From Doris montereyensis (taxonomy: Eukaryota; Mollusca; Gastropoda; Nudibranchia; Dorididae): a stretch of 64,000 nucleotides of DNA. Positions 1 to 11,761 of the stretch are shown in pieces. The position numbers and the translations under genes were made by a program. The stretch lies in the NCBI GenBank assembly GCA_037039925.1, contig JAXRKP010000940.1:1-64000 (forward strand). Reading direction: 5' to 3'. The first letter of the stretch is position 1, and each line of letters opens with the position of its first letter. The notes under the pieces are model-generated. The model had not been told where the DNA came from. It searched no databases and saw only the letters and a program-made list of their open reading frames with translations.

Positions 1-118
1 TTGGTGATTTCCTAAGGACCAAAACGTCGGAATTAGCATTGGCAGGATTCAAATCCAGGACCTAAAGATTCCAACTCCGACAAACTAACCACTACGCCAC
101 AGAGACATTTCATTGTGA
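1..118 (-). mobile_element. SINE-A head fragment (tRNA-like)
   Basis: On the minus strand, GTGGCGTAGTGGTTAG (A box) and GGATTTGAATCC (B box) lie about 35 bp apart, as in a tRNA-derived SINE head. The body would extend beyond the left edge. Confidence 0.6.
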
Positions 119-138
119 CATATATACGTAAGACAGAC

Positions 139-144
139 AGACAG

Positions 145-175
<31 letters not shown>

Positions 176-221
176 AGGATACACATACAAACGAATGCAC
201 ACAGCGACACATTCTTTTACA

Positions 222-314
<93 letters not shown>

Positions 315-330
315 GCGTGTATGTGTGTTA
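139..330. repeat. (CA)n and (TA)n microsatellites
   Basis: (GACA)/(CA)n at 139-172 and an almost pure (TA)n at 226-314. Confidence 0.95.
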
Positions 331-440
331 CATAATATATACATGTTAGTATATGATATAATATGCAAAATATGCAAAAATACTCAACTTATGTTCAAAA
401 GGGTAAAATATAAATTGTACAAATAAATATGTGATAAGAA

Positions 441-732
441 GTGAAAAGGGAGGGATTGAAGAGGGGGAGGGAGAAGAGGAGGAAGGGAGAAGAGGGGGAG
501 GGAGAAGAGGAGGAAGGGAGAAGAGGGGGAGGGAGAAGAGGAGGAAGGGAGAAGAGGGGGGAGGGAGGAGGAGGGAGAAGAGGGGGAGGGAGAAGAGGGG
601 GAGGGAGAAGAGGAGGAGGGAGAAGAGGGGGAGGGAGAAGAGAGGGGGAGGGAGAAGAGGGGGAGGGAGAAGAGGGGGAGGGAGAAGAGGAGGGAGGGAG
701 AAGAGGGGGGAGGGAGAAGAGGAGGAAGGCCT
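441..732. repeat. Purine-only GGGAGAAGAGG-type array
   Basis: About 290 bp with virtually only A and G on the plus strand, built of 12-14-bp GGGAGAAGAGG variants. It gives long open frames on both strands that are not genes. Confidence 0.93.
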
Positions 733-950
733 AACAAAAGAGTTATGGATTCAAAAAATTTCAGACAGGATGGGGAACTCACCAACATTAGAAGAACAGC
801 CAGTAAGAAGAGACAACGTTCTGTACCAAAGTGTAGGAGGCAAAGTTCAGAAAGGATCCAACAGGTGATGCTGTCAGCGCCTTTAATCAGCCACTCAATG
901 TTTACATCCTGGCTGTTATAATTAACGACATTATGCTACAAACACACCTT
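733..950. other. Short non-repetitive stretch
   Basis: No gene or repeat recognised. Confidence 0.4.
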
Positions 951-1318
951 TTGTACACACACACACATACATGCACACACACACATACATACACACACAT
1001 ACATACATACACACACACACATACATACACACATACATACACACACACATCACACACACACACATACATACACGTGCATCAACACATACACACGCCCACA
1101 TTTACAGACATACACACTTGACACACACTTGCACACACATACACACACTTGCCCACAAATATACACATGCATACTCTCGCACTTGTAAACATACACACAT
1201 GCATACTCACACTTTGAAACACACACACAAACACACGTTTTTGCACATAAACATTTGCGCACGCACACACACACAGACATACCTGCACACACACACACAC
1301 GCACGCACGCCCGTACAC

Positions 1319-1358
<40 letters not shown>

Positions 1359-1362
1359 GCAC
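951..1362. repeat. (CA)n/(CATA)n-rich tract
   Basis: Degenerate ACACAT/ACACAC repeats for about 410 bp, purest at 1318-1353. Confidence 0.93.
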
Positions 1363-1595
1363 ATTTGCAGATATTAAAGTGTCTCACAGGAAGCAACCAT
1401 GAAAAAGCACCTCTTCAGTTGAATGATGTTTTTACGTTGCCAGCCATCAGGAGTAGCGGTGTAAATGCCAGTGCTGTTTGTGCTCTGTATCGTATTCTCT
1501 GTGGTATTGTTGATCCAATCCACTGAATACTGAATAAATGTTGGAGAAAGGTTATAGTTATAATACATGGCAGAAAGACAGAAGTAGGATGGTGA
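1363..1595. other. Non-repetitive stretch
   Basis: No coding signal or repeat recognised. Confidence 0.4.
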
Positions 1596-1651
1596 TGGTG
1601 ATGAATTATAATGATGATGATCAATTATGATGACGATGATGAATTATGATA

Positions 1652-1704
<53 letters not shown>

Positions 1705-1935
1705 AAGAAAGAGGATGAGGAGGAAAAGGAGGAACAGGAGGAGTATGATAATGATGATGATGAGGAGGAGGATGATGGTGAGCTGGAGGAGGAGGAGGAG
1801 CAAGAGGAGGAGAAGGAGGATGATGATGATGACGATCACGGTCAAGATGATGCTGATGAAGATGGTGGCGATGGGGAGGATGGTCATGATGAAGATGAAA
1901 ATGATGACGTTAATGACTATGATGACGATGACTGT
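1596..1935. repeat. (GAT)n/(GAG)n trinucleotide array
   Basis: Near-pure GAT at about 1652-1702, then mixed GAT and GAG. The poly-Asp/Glu open frame is an effect of the repeat. Confidence 0.92.
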
Positions 1936-2015
1936 GTTTAGCACACACAAAAATCACCGATGTTCACTCCTACCGATGTAAGTATAACGCAATTACGACA
2001 TCACTCGCCGACAGC

Positions 2016-2034
2016 CCCCCCCCCCCCCCCCCCA
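2016..2034. repeat. Poly(C) run
   Basis: A run of C about 18 long, followed by an A-rich tract. Confidence 0.9.
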
Positions 2035-2340
2035 AAGAAAAAAGAATCCAACCAGTCCAACTCTACCTGTAGTATCCGAACACGTACTCTGTGGCCTCGT
2101 TGCATAATAAAGTTGAAGGGTCATCTCAATAGTGTGCCTAAGTCACATTTACGTCATTTAGAGAAAAAAATAATAAACCATGGACTTTGGCACTGTGAGC
2201 TTTGGGGATTCCAAACTTCAATCGGCTGTATAAAACGGGATGTATGTTGATCATATCATTTTTACACTTTTCAGGAAGCACGATTTCGTTTTATTCCCTG
2301 AGATTATTTCACTGTCTCGTTTTTCACCAAAAAGGCTTGC
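2035..2340. other. Non-repetitive stretch
   Basis: No gene or repeat recognised. Confidence 0.35.
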
Positions 2341-2349
2341 GTATCGCAC

Positions 2350-2450
2350 TACGATGTTTTTAGTCGTTCAACTAAATAGTTGAAACCGTGTTGCAGAGTT
2401 GAGGAGCACTGAGCCCTACCTCAGCACAACTAGATAGTTGGTCGATTTTC
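2350..2450. repeat. Palindromic unit with CAACTAAATAGTTG core
   Basis: CAACTAAATAGTTG and CACAACTAGATAGTTG are self-complementary short palindromes. Related palindromes recur at 3430-3640 and 3927-4105. They may be parts of one or more MITEs. Confidence 0.5.
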
Positions 2451-2566
2451 TCCACCTGCATCGTTGACGTGGTAATTGTTGTCATCATTGCCAGCATGGA
2501 CGTCACAGAGGTTGATTGTGTTTGTGCTTTACTTTTTCCATTCGAAAAAAGAAAAGTCGGAAGAAG

Positions 2567-3310
2567 TTTTGGTTCAACCCATCACCAGTCAGCCATTACT
2601 CAAAGGACAGTTTTATAGCCCTTTACCTGGATCTTTGAGATCAGCCCATCATCAGTCAGCCATTACTCAAAGGACAGTTTTATAGCCTTTACCTGGATCT
2701 TTGAGATCAGCCCATCATCAGTCAGCCATTACTCAAAGGACAGTTTTATAGCCTTTACCTGGATCTTTGAGATCATCCCATCATCAGTCAGCCATTACTC
2801 AAAGGACAGTTTTATAGCCTTTACCTGGATCTTTGAGATCAGCCCATCATCAGTCAGCCATTACTCAAAGGACAGTTTTATAGCCTTTACCTGGATCTTT
2901 GAGATCACCCCATCATCAGTCAGCCATTACTCAAAGGACAGTTTTATAGCCTTTACCTGGATCTTTGAGATCACCCCATCATCAGTCAGCCATTACTCAA
3001 AGGACAGTTTTATAGCCTTTACCTGATCTTTGAGATCAGCCCATCATCAGTCAGCCATTACTCAAAGGACAGTTTTATAGCCTTTACCTGGATCTTTGAG
3101 ATCACCCCATCATCAGTCAGCCATTACTCAAAGGACAGTTTTATAGCCTTTACCTGGATCTTCGAGATCACCCCATCATCAGTCAGCCATTACTCAAAGG
3201 ACAGTTTTATAGCCTTACCTGGATCTTTGAGATCACCCCATCATCAGTCAGCCATTACTCAAAGGACAGTTTTATAGCCTTTACCTGGATCTTCGAGATC
3301 ACCTCAAAAC
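2567..3310. repeat. 66-bp minisatellite, about 11 copies
   Basis: The unit runs from CAGTCAGCCATTACTCAAAG through ACAGTTTTATAGCC and TTACCTGGATCTTTGAGATC to CCCATCAT. Spacing is 66-67 bp with few substitutions. Confidence 0.95.
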
Positions 3311-3429
3311 GTTTTTTGGGTATTATAGAATGAGCAAAGAAAGTTGTGATGCTCTTCTTCAATCAGGGGGACCTCTGATTACTTTCCAGGATACAAATTT
3401 CAGAAAGAGTATACCACCCCAGGAACGTC

Positions 3430-3660
3430 AAGTGTCAACTCAACTATCGCAGTGCGGTAGGTTGCTGTGTTTTCCTACTGGCGCAGTTTGGCGCACCAAC
3501 AATTGACTTGAGTTAGTCTGTTCCCGGCACAACTTCATACAACTAAAAAATTGAGTTGAGGCGGTACGGTAGTCTCCTCTTATTTTCCTTCGCCGCATTT
3601 CATCATTCCAACTCAACTGTTTAGTTGGTCAACCGAAAATTGAAGTGCGGTCCCCGCCTT
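3430..3660. repeat. Palindrome-rich unit, possible MITE remnant
   Basis: Contains AACTCAACTGTTTAGTTGGT and ACTAAAAAATTGAGTTGAG, complementary to the block at 2350-2450 on the other side of the 66-bp array. The termini are not clear. Confidence 0.4.
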
Positions 3661-3926
3661 AGGCACACTATTGAAATGACCCCTCCAATTGATACTGCGT
3701 GAAAATCTGGTTACAGAATGTTGCCAGTGGTTTTGTAAATACACGTATTTTATCGAGTAAGTATGATTTATATTTTCCATGCAACCTCATAAAACCACCA
3801 TCCATTGTAATCCTGTTATAAACCATGGAGCGGTTGAAATGTAAAGCACGTATCTGGGGGGGGGGCGGAGGGGGAGAGATATGGATGGAAGTACATGTAC
3901 TTGTGTCAAGTTGAAGCTCACGATGT

Positions 3927-4105
3927 CGGCTAGGCGCGCACAGGGCAACTTTAGTTGCGCAACTGTTTAGTCGCCCGGCAAGTTGTGGCAAAACGCAAAC
4001 TTTTTAGTCGCCAGAAACTGGAGTTGCCTGTGCGCGCGGTGCTTCTTTATTTCATTGTTAACACTTGGGCGACTAAAAAACAATTGCTTGTGCACGCCTA
4101 GCCAA
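3927..4105. mobile_element. MITE-like inverted repeat element
   Basis: The left end GGCTAGGCGCGCACAGG and right end TGTGCACGCCTAGCC are inverted complements, with further inner inverted blocks (TTTAGTCGCC and GGCGACTAAA). There is no open frame, and I saw no clear target duplication. Confidence 0.6.
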
Positions 4106-4426
4106 AGCAAGATAACAAAAAAACAAAAAACTTTTCAACATAGTCCTCAAGTTTTTTTTCGAGACGAGTCAACTATACATATGTACCAATAGGCAGAAAA
4201 TTCAGGAGTCTCACTTCTGAACAAAGAACACACAGTTGCTAGAATTTCACATTTTTTGTCGTCGAAGTGATTTCCTTTTTTGAGATCTTTCTTTAAGTTT
4301 GGAAAAGGAAAAACAAAATAAAGGGGCAAGATCTCGGAGGATGTGGGAAAATCTCGTGAAAGTTCAAACGCTGCAAAGTCTCTTACCTTTGTTGACTGGT
4401 GTGTGGATGAGAGTTATCATAAATGA

Positions 4427-5205
4427 TGGGATCAGTTCGAACACAGTGATACACGGTGTAATCGAGCACAAAGGGTCAGTTCGAATACGGTGCAACACGA
4501 TGTAATCGAGCACAAAGGGTCAGTTCCAATACGGGCCTGCAACACGATGTAATCGAGCACAAAGGGTCAGTTCCAATACGGTGCCTGCAACACGGTGTAA
4601 TCGAGCACAAAGGGTCAGTTCCAACACGGTGCAACACGATGTAATCGAGCACAAAGGGTCAGTTCGAATACGGTGCCTGCAACACGGTGTAATCGAGCAC
4701 AAAGGGTCAGTTCGAATACGGTGCCTGCAACACGGTGTAATCGAGCACAAAGGGTCAGTTCCAATACGGTGCCTGCAACACGATGTAATCGAGCACAAAG
4801 GGTCAGTTCCAATACGGTGCCTGCAACACGGTGTAATCGAGCACAAAGGGTCAGTTCGAATACGGTGCAACACGGTGTAATCGAGCACAAAGGGTCCAAT
4901 ACGGTGCCTGCAACACGGTGTAATCGAGCACAAAGGGTCAGTTCCAATACGGTGCCTGCAACACGGTGTAATCGAGCACAAAGGGTCAGTTCCAATACGG
5001 TGCCTGCAACACGGTGTAATCGAGCACAAAGGGTCAGTTCCAATACGGTGCCTGCAACACGGTGTAATCGAGCACAAAGGGTCAGTTCCAATACGGGTGC
5101 AACACGGTGTAATCGAGCACAAAGGGTCAGTTCTGGAATACGGTGCAACACGGTGTAATCGAGCACAAAGGGTCAGTTCGAATACGGTGCAAGACGGTGT
5201 AATCG
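4427..5205. repeat. 48-bp minisatellite, about 16 copies
   Basis: The unit is GTGTAATCGAGCACAAAGGG, TCAGTTCCAATACGGTGCCT, GCAACACG. Some copies lack GCCTGC (42 bp). Both lengths are multiples of three, so open frames run through on both strands. Confidence 0.95.
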
Positions 5206-5560
5206 AGGACAAAGTGTTTTTAAGTGTTTCAATATATCGACGTCGCGACATGAGGTCATGACATTGACATTTTCCAGAAAGTGTGTTTCAACAACACCCA
5301 TGCAGTCCCAAAACATCGCTAATATGACTTTTCCTATTGAGACGGAGAGTTTGAATTTTGTTGATGAAGGCAAACGTATGTTCCATAGTTTGTTGTTTGC
5401 TTTCATGATCATAATAGTGAACCCAGAAACAGCTAAATGAACGTGAAGAGCATTGGCTGACCTTCAATTCGATATATAACACGAGTCATTTCCTTTAACC
5501 ATTTTTGAATAATTCAGGAATGCGCATTAGTATTCAGCCCACCCTAGTACTTTCACCTCC
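5206..5560. other. Non-repetitive stretch
   Basis: No gene supported. Small open frames have no recognisable features. Confidence 0.4.
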
Positions 5561-5561
5561 C

Positions 5562-6150
5562 TGTGGCAAACGGCGGTTCAGGGGAAAGGCCTCTCAGCCA
5601 AAATGTAGTGGGTTCGAACCCTGCAGGTTGAACACATTTTTCAAGTTTTTCGGGTATAACCTGAGCCTCCATATGATGACATGGTAAGATGACTTATGGT
5701 GAAACCTGGAGCCTCCGTATGTATATATGGTAAGATGACTTATGGTGAAACCTGAGCCTCCATATGTATATGGTAAGATGACTTATGGTGAAACCTGAGC
5801 CTCCGTATATGTATATGGTAAGATGAATTATGGTAAACCTGAGCCTCCATATGTATATGGTAAGATGACTTATGGTAAAACCTGAGCCTCCATGTGTATA
5901 TGGTAAGATGACTTATGGTTAGCCTCCATATGTATATGATAAAGATGACTTATGGTGAAACCTGAGCCTCCATATGTATATGGGTGATTTAGTATAACCT
6001 GAGCCTCCATGTGTATATGGTAAGATGGCTTATGGTGAAACCTCCATGTTCGTATGGTAAGATGACATAGGGTGAAACCTGAGACTCCGTATGTGTATGG
6101 TAAGATGACTTAGGTGAAACCCATCCCCTGGTCAAGGTGGACATACCCAA
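5562..6150 (+). mobile_element. SINE-B with a minisatellite grown inside it
   Basis: The tRNA-like head (GGTTCGAACCC B box near 5610) and SINE-B text run to TTTTTCGGGTATAACC at about 5660. They resume at GGTGAAACCCATCCCCTGGT near 6112. Between them lies a minisatellite of about 42 bp. Confidence 0.7.
5656..6112. repeat. Approximately 42-bp minisatellite
   Basis: About ten copies of TGAGCCTCCATATGTATATG, GTAAGATGACTTATGGTGAA, ACC, with small indels. Confidence 0.9.
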
Positions 6151-6229
6151 ACTCGTGCAATGACTCCAACAAGTAACGTTTTACAGTGCTATTAATATGA
6201 AAGGTGGGCGTAAAGCTAGATGTGCAATC

Positions 6230-6485
6230 AAGCAAGACACAAAGAAGATGGAATGGAGACAGGACATTAAGAAGCGGTAGAACAAAGGAATTATCACTAG
6301 AAAAGGGTTTCTTCAAGCAAGACACAAAGAAGACAGAATGGAGACAGGACATTAAGAAGGGGTAGAACAAAGTCAGTATCACTAGAAAAGGGTTTCTTCA
6401 AGCAAGACACAAAGAAGATGGAATGGAGACAGGACATTAAGAAGCGGTAGAACAAAGGAATTATCACTAGAAAAGGGTTTCTCCA
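6230..6485. repeat. Triplicated unit of about 84 bp
   Basis: Three copies starting CAAGCAAGACACAAAGAAGA and ending CTAGAAAAGGGTTTCTTC, at about 6230, 6313 and 6400. Confidence 0.9.
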
Positions 6486-6624
6486 AAGAATTTGTTACAC
6501 CGGCTGTCTATCCCAAGTCTGTGAAAGCTGTAGTTTTTATTATTGATTAAATCTAAACAAAAAATAGTTATAATGCGACTTCATTGGGACAGAAATACGA
6601 TAAGCCATAGCTCATAAATGTGAC

Positions 6625-6935
6625 TTTGATTTAATTTTGATTTGATTTCACATCCGTAACTAAGGTGATCTCGGGGTTTTTCGGTAGTATTTTTAATTCC
6701 CTTCGACTGTCATTGAAACAACCAAAGGATCTTTAACAAGCACACACTATTGTGCTCTGCACACGGTACTCTTTTTGGTCGTCCGTCTCCGATGAACAAG
6801 TTATCGATCCACCTACCTGAACCAGGTGTCGGCTGTCCGAAAACAAACCGAGAAAATGTTTAACCTATCGGGGCGCGAGCCCATAACCTACTAGTTGAGG
6901 AACCGATGTATAACCTCTGGACCACGCTGTCCCCC
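6625..6935 (-). mobile_element. Full-length SINE-B with perfect 11-bp target duplication
   Basis: Flanked by ATAAATGTGAC at 6614-6624 and 6936-6946. On the minus strand: the head AGCGTGGTCCAGAGGTTA (A box), a B-box-like GGGCTCGCGCCCC, a body with AGGTAGGTGGATCGAT, then ACCCCGAGATCACCTTAG and an AAATCAAATCAAA tail. The clean duplication defines a 311-bp element. Confidence 0.85.
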
Positions 6936-7149
6936 ATAAATGTGACAGTCCCACACCTGAAAAACAGGGGGTGGGGTTTCCTGGGACATCTTCGATACCG
7001 AAATATCGATATGTAATACAGTAATAGTGTCGCAAATGGAAAGAATCAGTAGTCTTGCAAATATCCTATCTGAAAGTCAACAAAAACCTGTAGTATCGCC
7101 ATAGTAGCCTTTTAAATCCTACTTGCCTCAAATGGAACACAACCCTAGT

Positions 7150-7345
7150 TGCAAGGGGGACGGACGATTGAAAAGGAGGTCATGTGTGCAGACCACAACA
7201 CTGTGCTCGCATTAAGGATCCCTCTTGAATGTTGAATGGTAAGATGGCTTACAGGTATTGCAGTCCAAGTAATATTTTTAAAAACCCTACCAAAAAAACC
7301 CCGAGCTCACTTTAGTTCTGAATCTGGGTTAAATGATATCAACCA
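7150..7345 (+). mobile_element. 5'-truncated SINE-B
   Basis: Starts near GGGGGACGGACGATTGAAAA and carries the body and tail of SINE-B (AAAACCCTACCAAAAAAACC, then TCAACCAAATCAATC). The head is absent. Confidence 0.65.
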
Positions 7346-7475
7346 AATCAATCAAAAGATCTCAGAGTAAATTAAGAGAGCACATCAAGATGAAAGATAG
7401 GTAAAATAGTGAAAGGAAAGAAGTAGAACCTACCAGCAGAGCCCACCACCCACCCGCTTTGTTATGTCAGCCATA
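7346..7475 (-). repeat. Repeat C fragment
   Basis: GATCTCAGAGTAAATTAAGA ... AAGATGAAAGATAGG ... AGAACCTACCAGCAG. Same short repeat as 11762-11900 and, inverted, 35140-35320 and 35960-36125. Confidence 0.55.
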
Positions 7476-8215
7476 CATTACAATTGTTTAAAACAAATGA
7501 ATTAGTGAAAACGTAAATCTTACACTTCATTAACAAGAAAGAACAAAAGCTCTTAGCGTGTGGCCAAGTTATTTTTAAGAAACAAACATTAGGAATCGAT
7601 TTCCCCTTTATTTTTGCGAGTTTGCTTGGCATGAAATCAATTTGTCGTTGGCAACAACTTCAACGACAGGAAAAGAAACTAACCTTGAGCAAGGCAGCTT
7701 TTTGAAAACAATTTGAAAGGTGTAACAAAACAATATTAGTATGGTATAGGCCTACGAATGTTATTGTACATTATATCTTATTTCTAGCCTTTATAATTTT
7801 ATAAACTTTACTAGTGATATATAGTACTGTTGTGTTGTTACCTGTTTTGTATTGTTCAAAATAGTGTAATTAAAATTAATATTCTCTTTAATAATGATTC
7901 TCAAATAGTGTATATTATTCCCAGAAAAATACAGATTTTATATGCAAAAATAAGACATGTTTTAAACAGAAAGATATTGCATCAGTGACTAATGAATATT
8001 TATACATTATGTAATAAAAAATAGTCATGGCTCTTCACGGTTGCTATGGTCCGACCTTGCGTCCCTTGGGTAGTTGCCCCACTTTAGCCAAGTACAAATG
8101 ATTACCAGCATGGGAGTAAAAGCGTACGACAGATAAGCATTCCGCCTCACGCCATGTAAACTGGGTTACGCCCCGAATCTAGGGGCTGTAAGTAGTATAA
8201 GGGCCTTGAAGAACA
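7476..8215. other. AT-rich stretch, nothing recognised
   Basis: No coding signal or repeat family recognised. Confidence 0.4.
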
Positions 8216-8221
8216 ATCACA

Positions 8222-8512
8222 TATTTAGTTATGGCCTTTATGGCCTTTATGGTCTTTATGGCCTTTATGGTCTACAGAGCTGGAGCTTATCCCAGAACAG
8301 GTGATGGTTAAAACTCATTACCTCCTGGACCTAACGCTGGTCTGTCGCAGCTTTCACATACTACCTCGTGTATGTACCCATTTACACCTGGATCACATGG
8401 CAAAATGCGTTTTAAGTATCTTTCTCAGGCTAAAGGTTTGCCAAGATTTGATCCCAGAACATCTCGATCCTGAGTCCGGCAACCTTACCACTTAGTAGAC
8501 GAATGACCATTG
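8222..8512 (-). mobile_element. SINE-A copy
   Basis: GAGCTGGAGCTTATCCC, CCTCCTGGACCTAACGCTGG, ACCCATTTACACCTGG and a degenerate tRNA-like head at about 8450-8500 share order and text with 45853-46147 and 50755-51048. The left tail is an imperfect TATGGCCTT repeat. Confidence 0.7.
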
Positions 8513-9600
8513 TGAGCTATGTATGATCAACACAATGACGTATTTATACATTATACATTATATTATGAACGTTACCTACATGCATGCATACACGCATTAC
8601 CTGTCAGCCACCCCAGGCATAAAACTTTCAGCCACATCGATAACTCCTCCAGTGAGCTTGAAATTGGGCAGTGATTCAAATTTACTCTGCTCACCGTATG
8701 CAATGACTTCGGAGTGAATAACTTACAAGATAAGATACAGATGAATAAACATAAAAAGAAAGAAGCAGGAACTTCCGGTAGCATTCACCAATCAGACACT
8801 CTCCTGCAGACATCGTGTCAGTATTATTAGTATTACCGATTTGAACTCTTCAACCCAAGTTTGGGTCACGAGTTTCAATAACGATGTGACGGATGTGAGA
8901 TAGAATAAAATAAAATGTATATTATTCCTTATTTATTTACATTTTGTTAAAACGTTTAAATCATTTGGTTGAAATTAAATCAAGGCCGCTCACCGTGTGG
9001 TCACAGAGAGGCACACTGATGAATAAGTCCTTCCTGCGTGCACTATTATTTCTATTTCATGTAAAATAATGTCTCCTTTTGTATCGATTTGTTTTTCTAC
9101 TTCCCAATGTGCCTTACTTTAAAGACACATTAAAGTCCATAATTCTACATTTCGCTTGTCTGTGTTGCCAAAACTTCGTTAGTGATATCCAAAGAGAAAC
9201 AAATCTAGCACGTTTTTGGCATGGCCTGGGGACGTAATAATAATTAGCTTGTTAGACGGAGGGGAAAAGCAAAGAACAACTTTACCTTTGATATTTTGTA
9301 AACAAGATGTTTGAAGTCAATGAATGTATTACAATAGTCCCTTTCTTCTTCTACTTCTTTTTTTAAAAAACTTTTTTTGGCCCTCGATTCCTCCTTCTCT
9401 CCTCCTCCTGAGACTACTGGAGTGTAATCCTCCTCCTCCTTCTTTTTCTGTTTTATCCTTGAAACCGTTATCTCATTAACTTAAAGGATCGTATTACTAC
9501 TATAACGCTTTGTTGTAGTCTTTGTTCTCTTCTATGTGTTTCGTTTGCTTTACTGGTTGAGTAGTTCTTCTGGTAAGTGTTGGTTTTCGTTATGAAATTG
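8513..9600. other. Intergenic, one repeat C fragment
   Basis: A degenerate repeat C piece lies at about 8690-8790. The rest is AT-rich with no gene supported. Confidence 0.4.
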
Positions 9601-9607
9601 GATTTAA

Positions 9608-9925
9608 ACCAGGGGGTTCGGTGGTCCAGGGGCAAGGTGTCGGTGTCTCAACTAAATGGCCGTGGTTTTGTGCTCGATAGGTTGACAAAATGTAAATTTT
9701 CGAGTCAAAAGACCCACCCCCCCCCCCATCCCAACCCTGATTCAGGTAGGCGGATCGACACTTAGTCCCATCGGAGACGGACACAAAAAAGGAGGCCCAG
9801 TGTGTAGATCATATTCACAACACTATGCTAATTTGCTTGCCTGTTTAAGGGACAGTCCAGGCAATTTTTAAAAATAGAAATCCTACTAAAACCCAGATCA
9901 CCTGTTTTTTGTGGATGTGGGTAAA
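9608..9925 (+). mobile_element. SINE-B copy
   Basis: Head GGTTCGGTGGTCCAGGGGCA, body AGGTAGGCGGATCGACAC, AAATCCTACTAAAACCC and GTGGATGTGGGTAAATCAAA. Its tail passes directly into a tandem array. Confidence 0.8.
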
Positions 9926-10318
9926 TCAAATGGAATCAACCTGAATTAGTTTAAATCAAATAAAATCGACCTGAGTTAGTTTAAATCAAATGGAATCAAC
10001 CTGAGTTAGTTTAAATCAAATGGAATCAACCTGAATTAGTTTAAATGAAATGGAATCAACCTGAATTAGTTTACATCAAATGGAATCAACCTGAGTTAGT
10101 TTAAATGAAATGTAATCAACTGAATTAGTTTAAATCAAATGAAATCAACCTGAATTAGTTTAAATCAAATGAAATCAACCTGAATTAGTTTAAATCAAAT
10201 GAAATCAACCTGAATTAGTTTAAATCAAATGGAATCAACCTGAATTAGATTAAATCAAATGAAATCAACCTGAATTAGTTTAAATCAAATGAAATCAAAC
10301 TGAATTAGTTTAAATCAG
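9912..10318. repeat. 30-bp array derived from a SINE-B tail
   Basis: About 13 copies of TTTAAATCAAATGGAATCAA followed by CCTGAATTAG. The first copy is continuous with the 3' end of the SINE-B at 9608. Confidence 0.9.
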
Positions 10319-10610
10319 CGTCGAACTATGACAATAAGTGACCTCCACTAATAAAAACATAACAAACACGTGACGTTTCGGGTATAACCCTTCGCCAGAC
10401 AACAAACGAGAAATATCTAGAATCTAGATCTAAGTACTACCTCAGGCATCATATAATGTGATGTCAGAAGAAAAACAGAAAGGAGAAAGAAAGAAAGAAA
10501 AAGACAGTGATTATAAGAAACGTAGTATGGAGGGGTGTGAAGAATGAGTGAGAATGGAAGGTTCAGATCTAGAATGAAATAAAAATATGAAAATAAGTAA
10601 GTAATAAAAG
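10319..10610. other. Unclassified stretch
   Basis: GTGACGTTTCGGGTATAACC and CTAGAATCTAGATCTAAG look repeat-like, but I cannot assign a family. Confidence 0.3.
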
Positions 10611-10635
10611 GTGAGAAAAGATAGAGAGAAGGGAG

Positions 10636-10815
<180 letters not shown>

Positions 10816-10876
10816 AAAAAGGCAGGGAAGAAAGAAAGGAGAGAGACGAGTGAGATGGGAAACAAGAAGAAAAAAT

Positions 10877-11135
10877 AGGATAACTATAAGACTAGATCTA
10901 TATCTCACTGGGTCTAGAAAGAAGAAATGATAGAGAATGAATGAAAGGAAGGGAGGCAAAAGACTGAAGGGTGAGAAATGTATATAAATTACAAGAACGA
11001 AAATGGATAACTATAAGAACTAGAGATATCAAAAAATGGGTCTAGAAAGAAGAAATGTCCAGGAATGAATGAAAGGAATTTTCAATCTTGGTGATAAACT
11101 GAAGGTGTGAAATGTATATAAGAATTGCAAATTAT
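10877..11135. repeat. Tandem duplication of about 125 bp
   Basis: Two diverged copies, each starting GGATAACTATAAGA and containing GGGTCTAGAAAGAAGAAATG and GAATGAATGAAAGGAA. Confidence 0.75.
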
Positions 11136-11158
11136 CGATGCAGTGGGAACAGAGATAT

Positions 11159-11180
11159 CCCCCCCCCCCCCCCCCCCCCC
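11159..11180. repeat. Poly(C) run
   Basis: About 22 C. A poly(G) run follows at 11313-11324. Confidence 0.9.
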
Positions 11181-11235
11181 ACCACCAAAAAAAATAAGAA
11201 AGATAAAAAAGGAGCGTGTGTGCAAGGATACCTAC

Positions 11236-11436
11236 CATTGAGTACGCTACCATAGATGGGCACACGGGGTGTGAACTGCCAGAAGGACCCAACTTTGTCC
11301 GGGAAAGGAAGGAGGGGGGGGGGGGCAGGGTTAGGTGGGATAGTTTCGTGGGGTGGTGGTGGGGGCGGATGGGGTAAGGTAGAGGATGGTGAAGGGTCAA
11401 GGATAGTGATAGCGTGTGCCCGACTATGGGAGTTAC
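11236..11436. mobile_element. MITE-D copy
   Basis: The ends ACGCTACCATAGATGGGCAC and GTGTGCCCGACTATGGGAGT are inverted complements. The text matches the copies at 33465 and 33800. Confidence 0.6.
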
Positions 11437-11489
11437 TCCAGAGAAAATTATACAAATTGGTGCAAGACGTTCATATATGAGTCAACAAT

Positions 11490-11760
11490 TCCCGCCTATG
11501 AAAAAAAAAAAAACAAATACAAAAAGTTCAAAAACAAAAACTAGCAAAACATCAGTAGATCTACATAATTATTAAATTCTCCTGTCATTCGTGAAAGAAT
11601 ACAGTGCAAAGATATTCTAAAATTATATTTGTATGCATTAAACCCCAACAGAGCTTCCTATTAGTACTATTAGTATTACGTATATTTAGGTTTTACATTG
11701 TACAATACAGTCGAACAAAATCCAGAATGAACACATACGAAGGGAAACCCAAGTAGGAAG
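11490..11760. other. AT-rich stretch, nothing recognised
   Basis: No gene or repeat recognised. Confidence 0.4.
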
Positions 11761-11761
11761 G

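Noticed and set aside
1627..1941. Poly-Asp/Glu open frame
   Set aside because: Trinucleotide GAT/GAG repeat with no start context or neighbouring coding sequence.
4520..5251. Open frame of 243 codons on the minus strand, and others in the same region
   Set aside because: It lies wholly in the 48-bp minisatellite, whose unit lengths are multiples of three, so both strands stay open. There are no domains.
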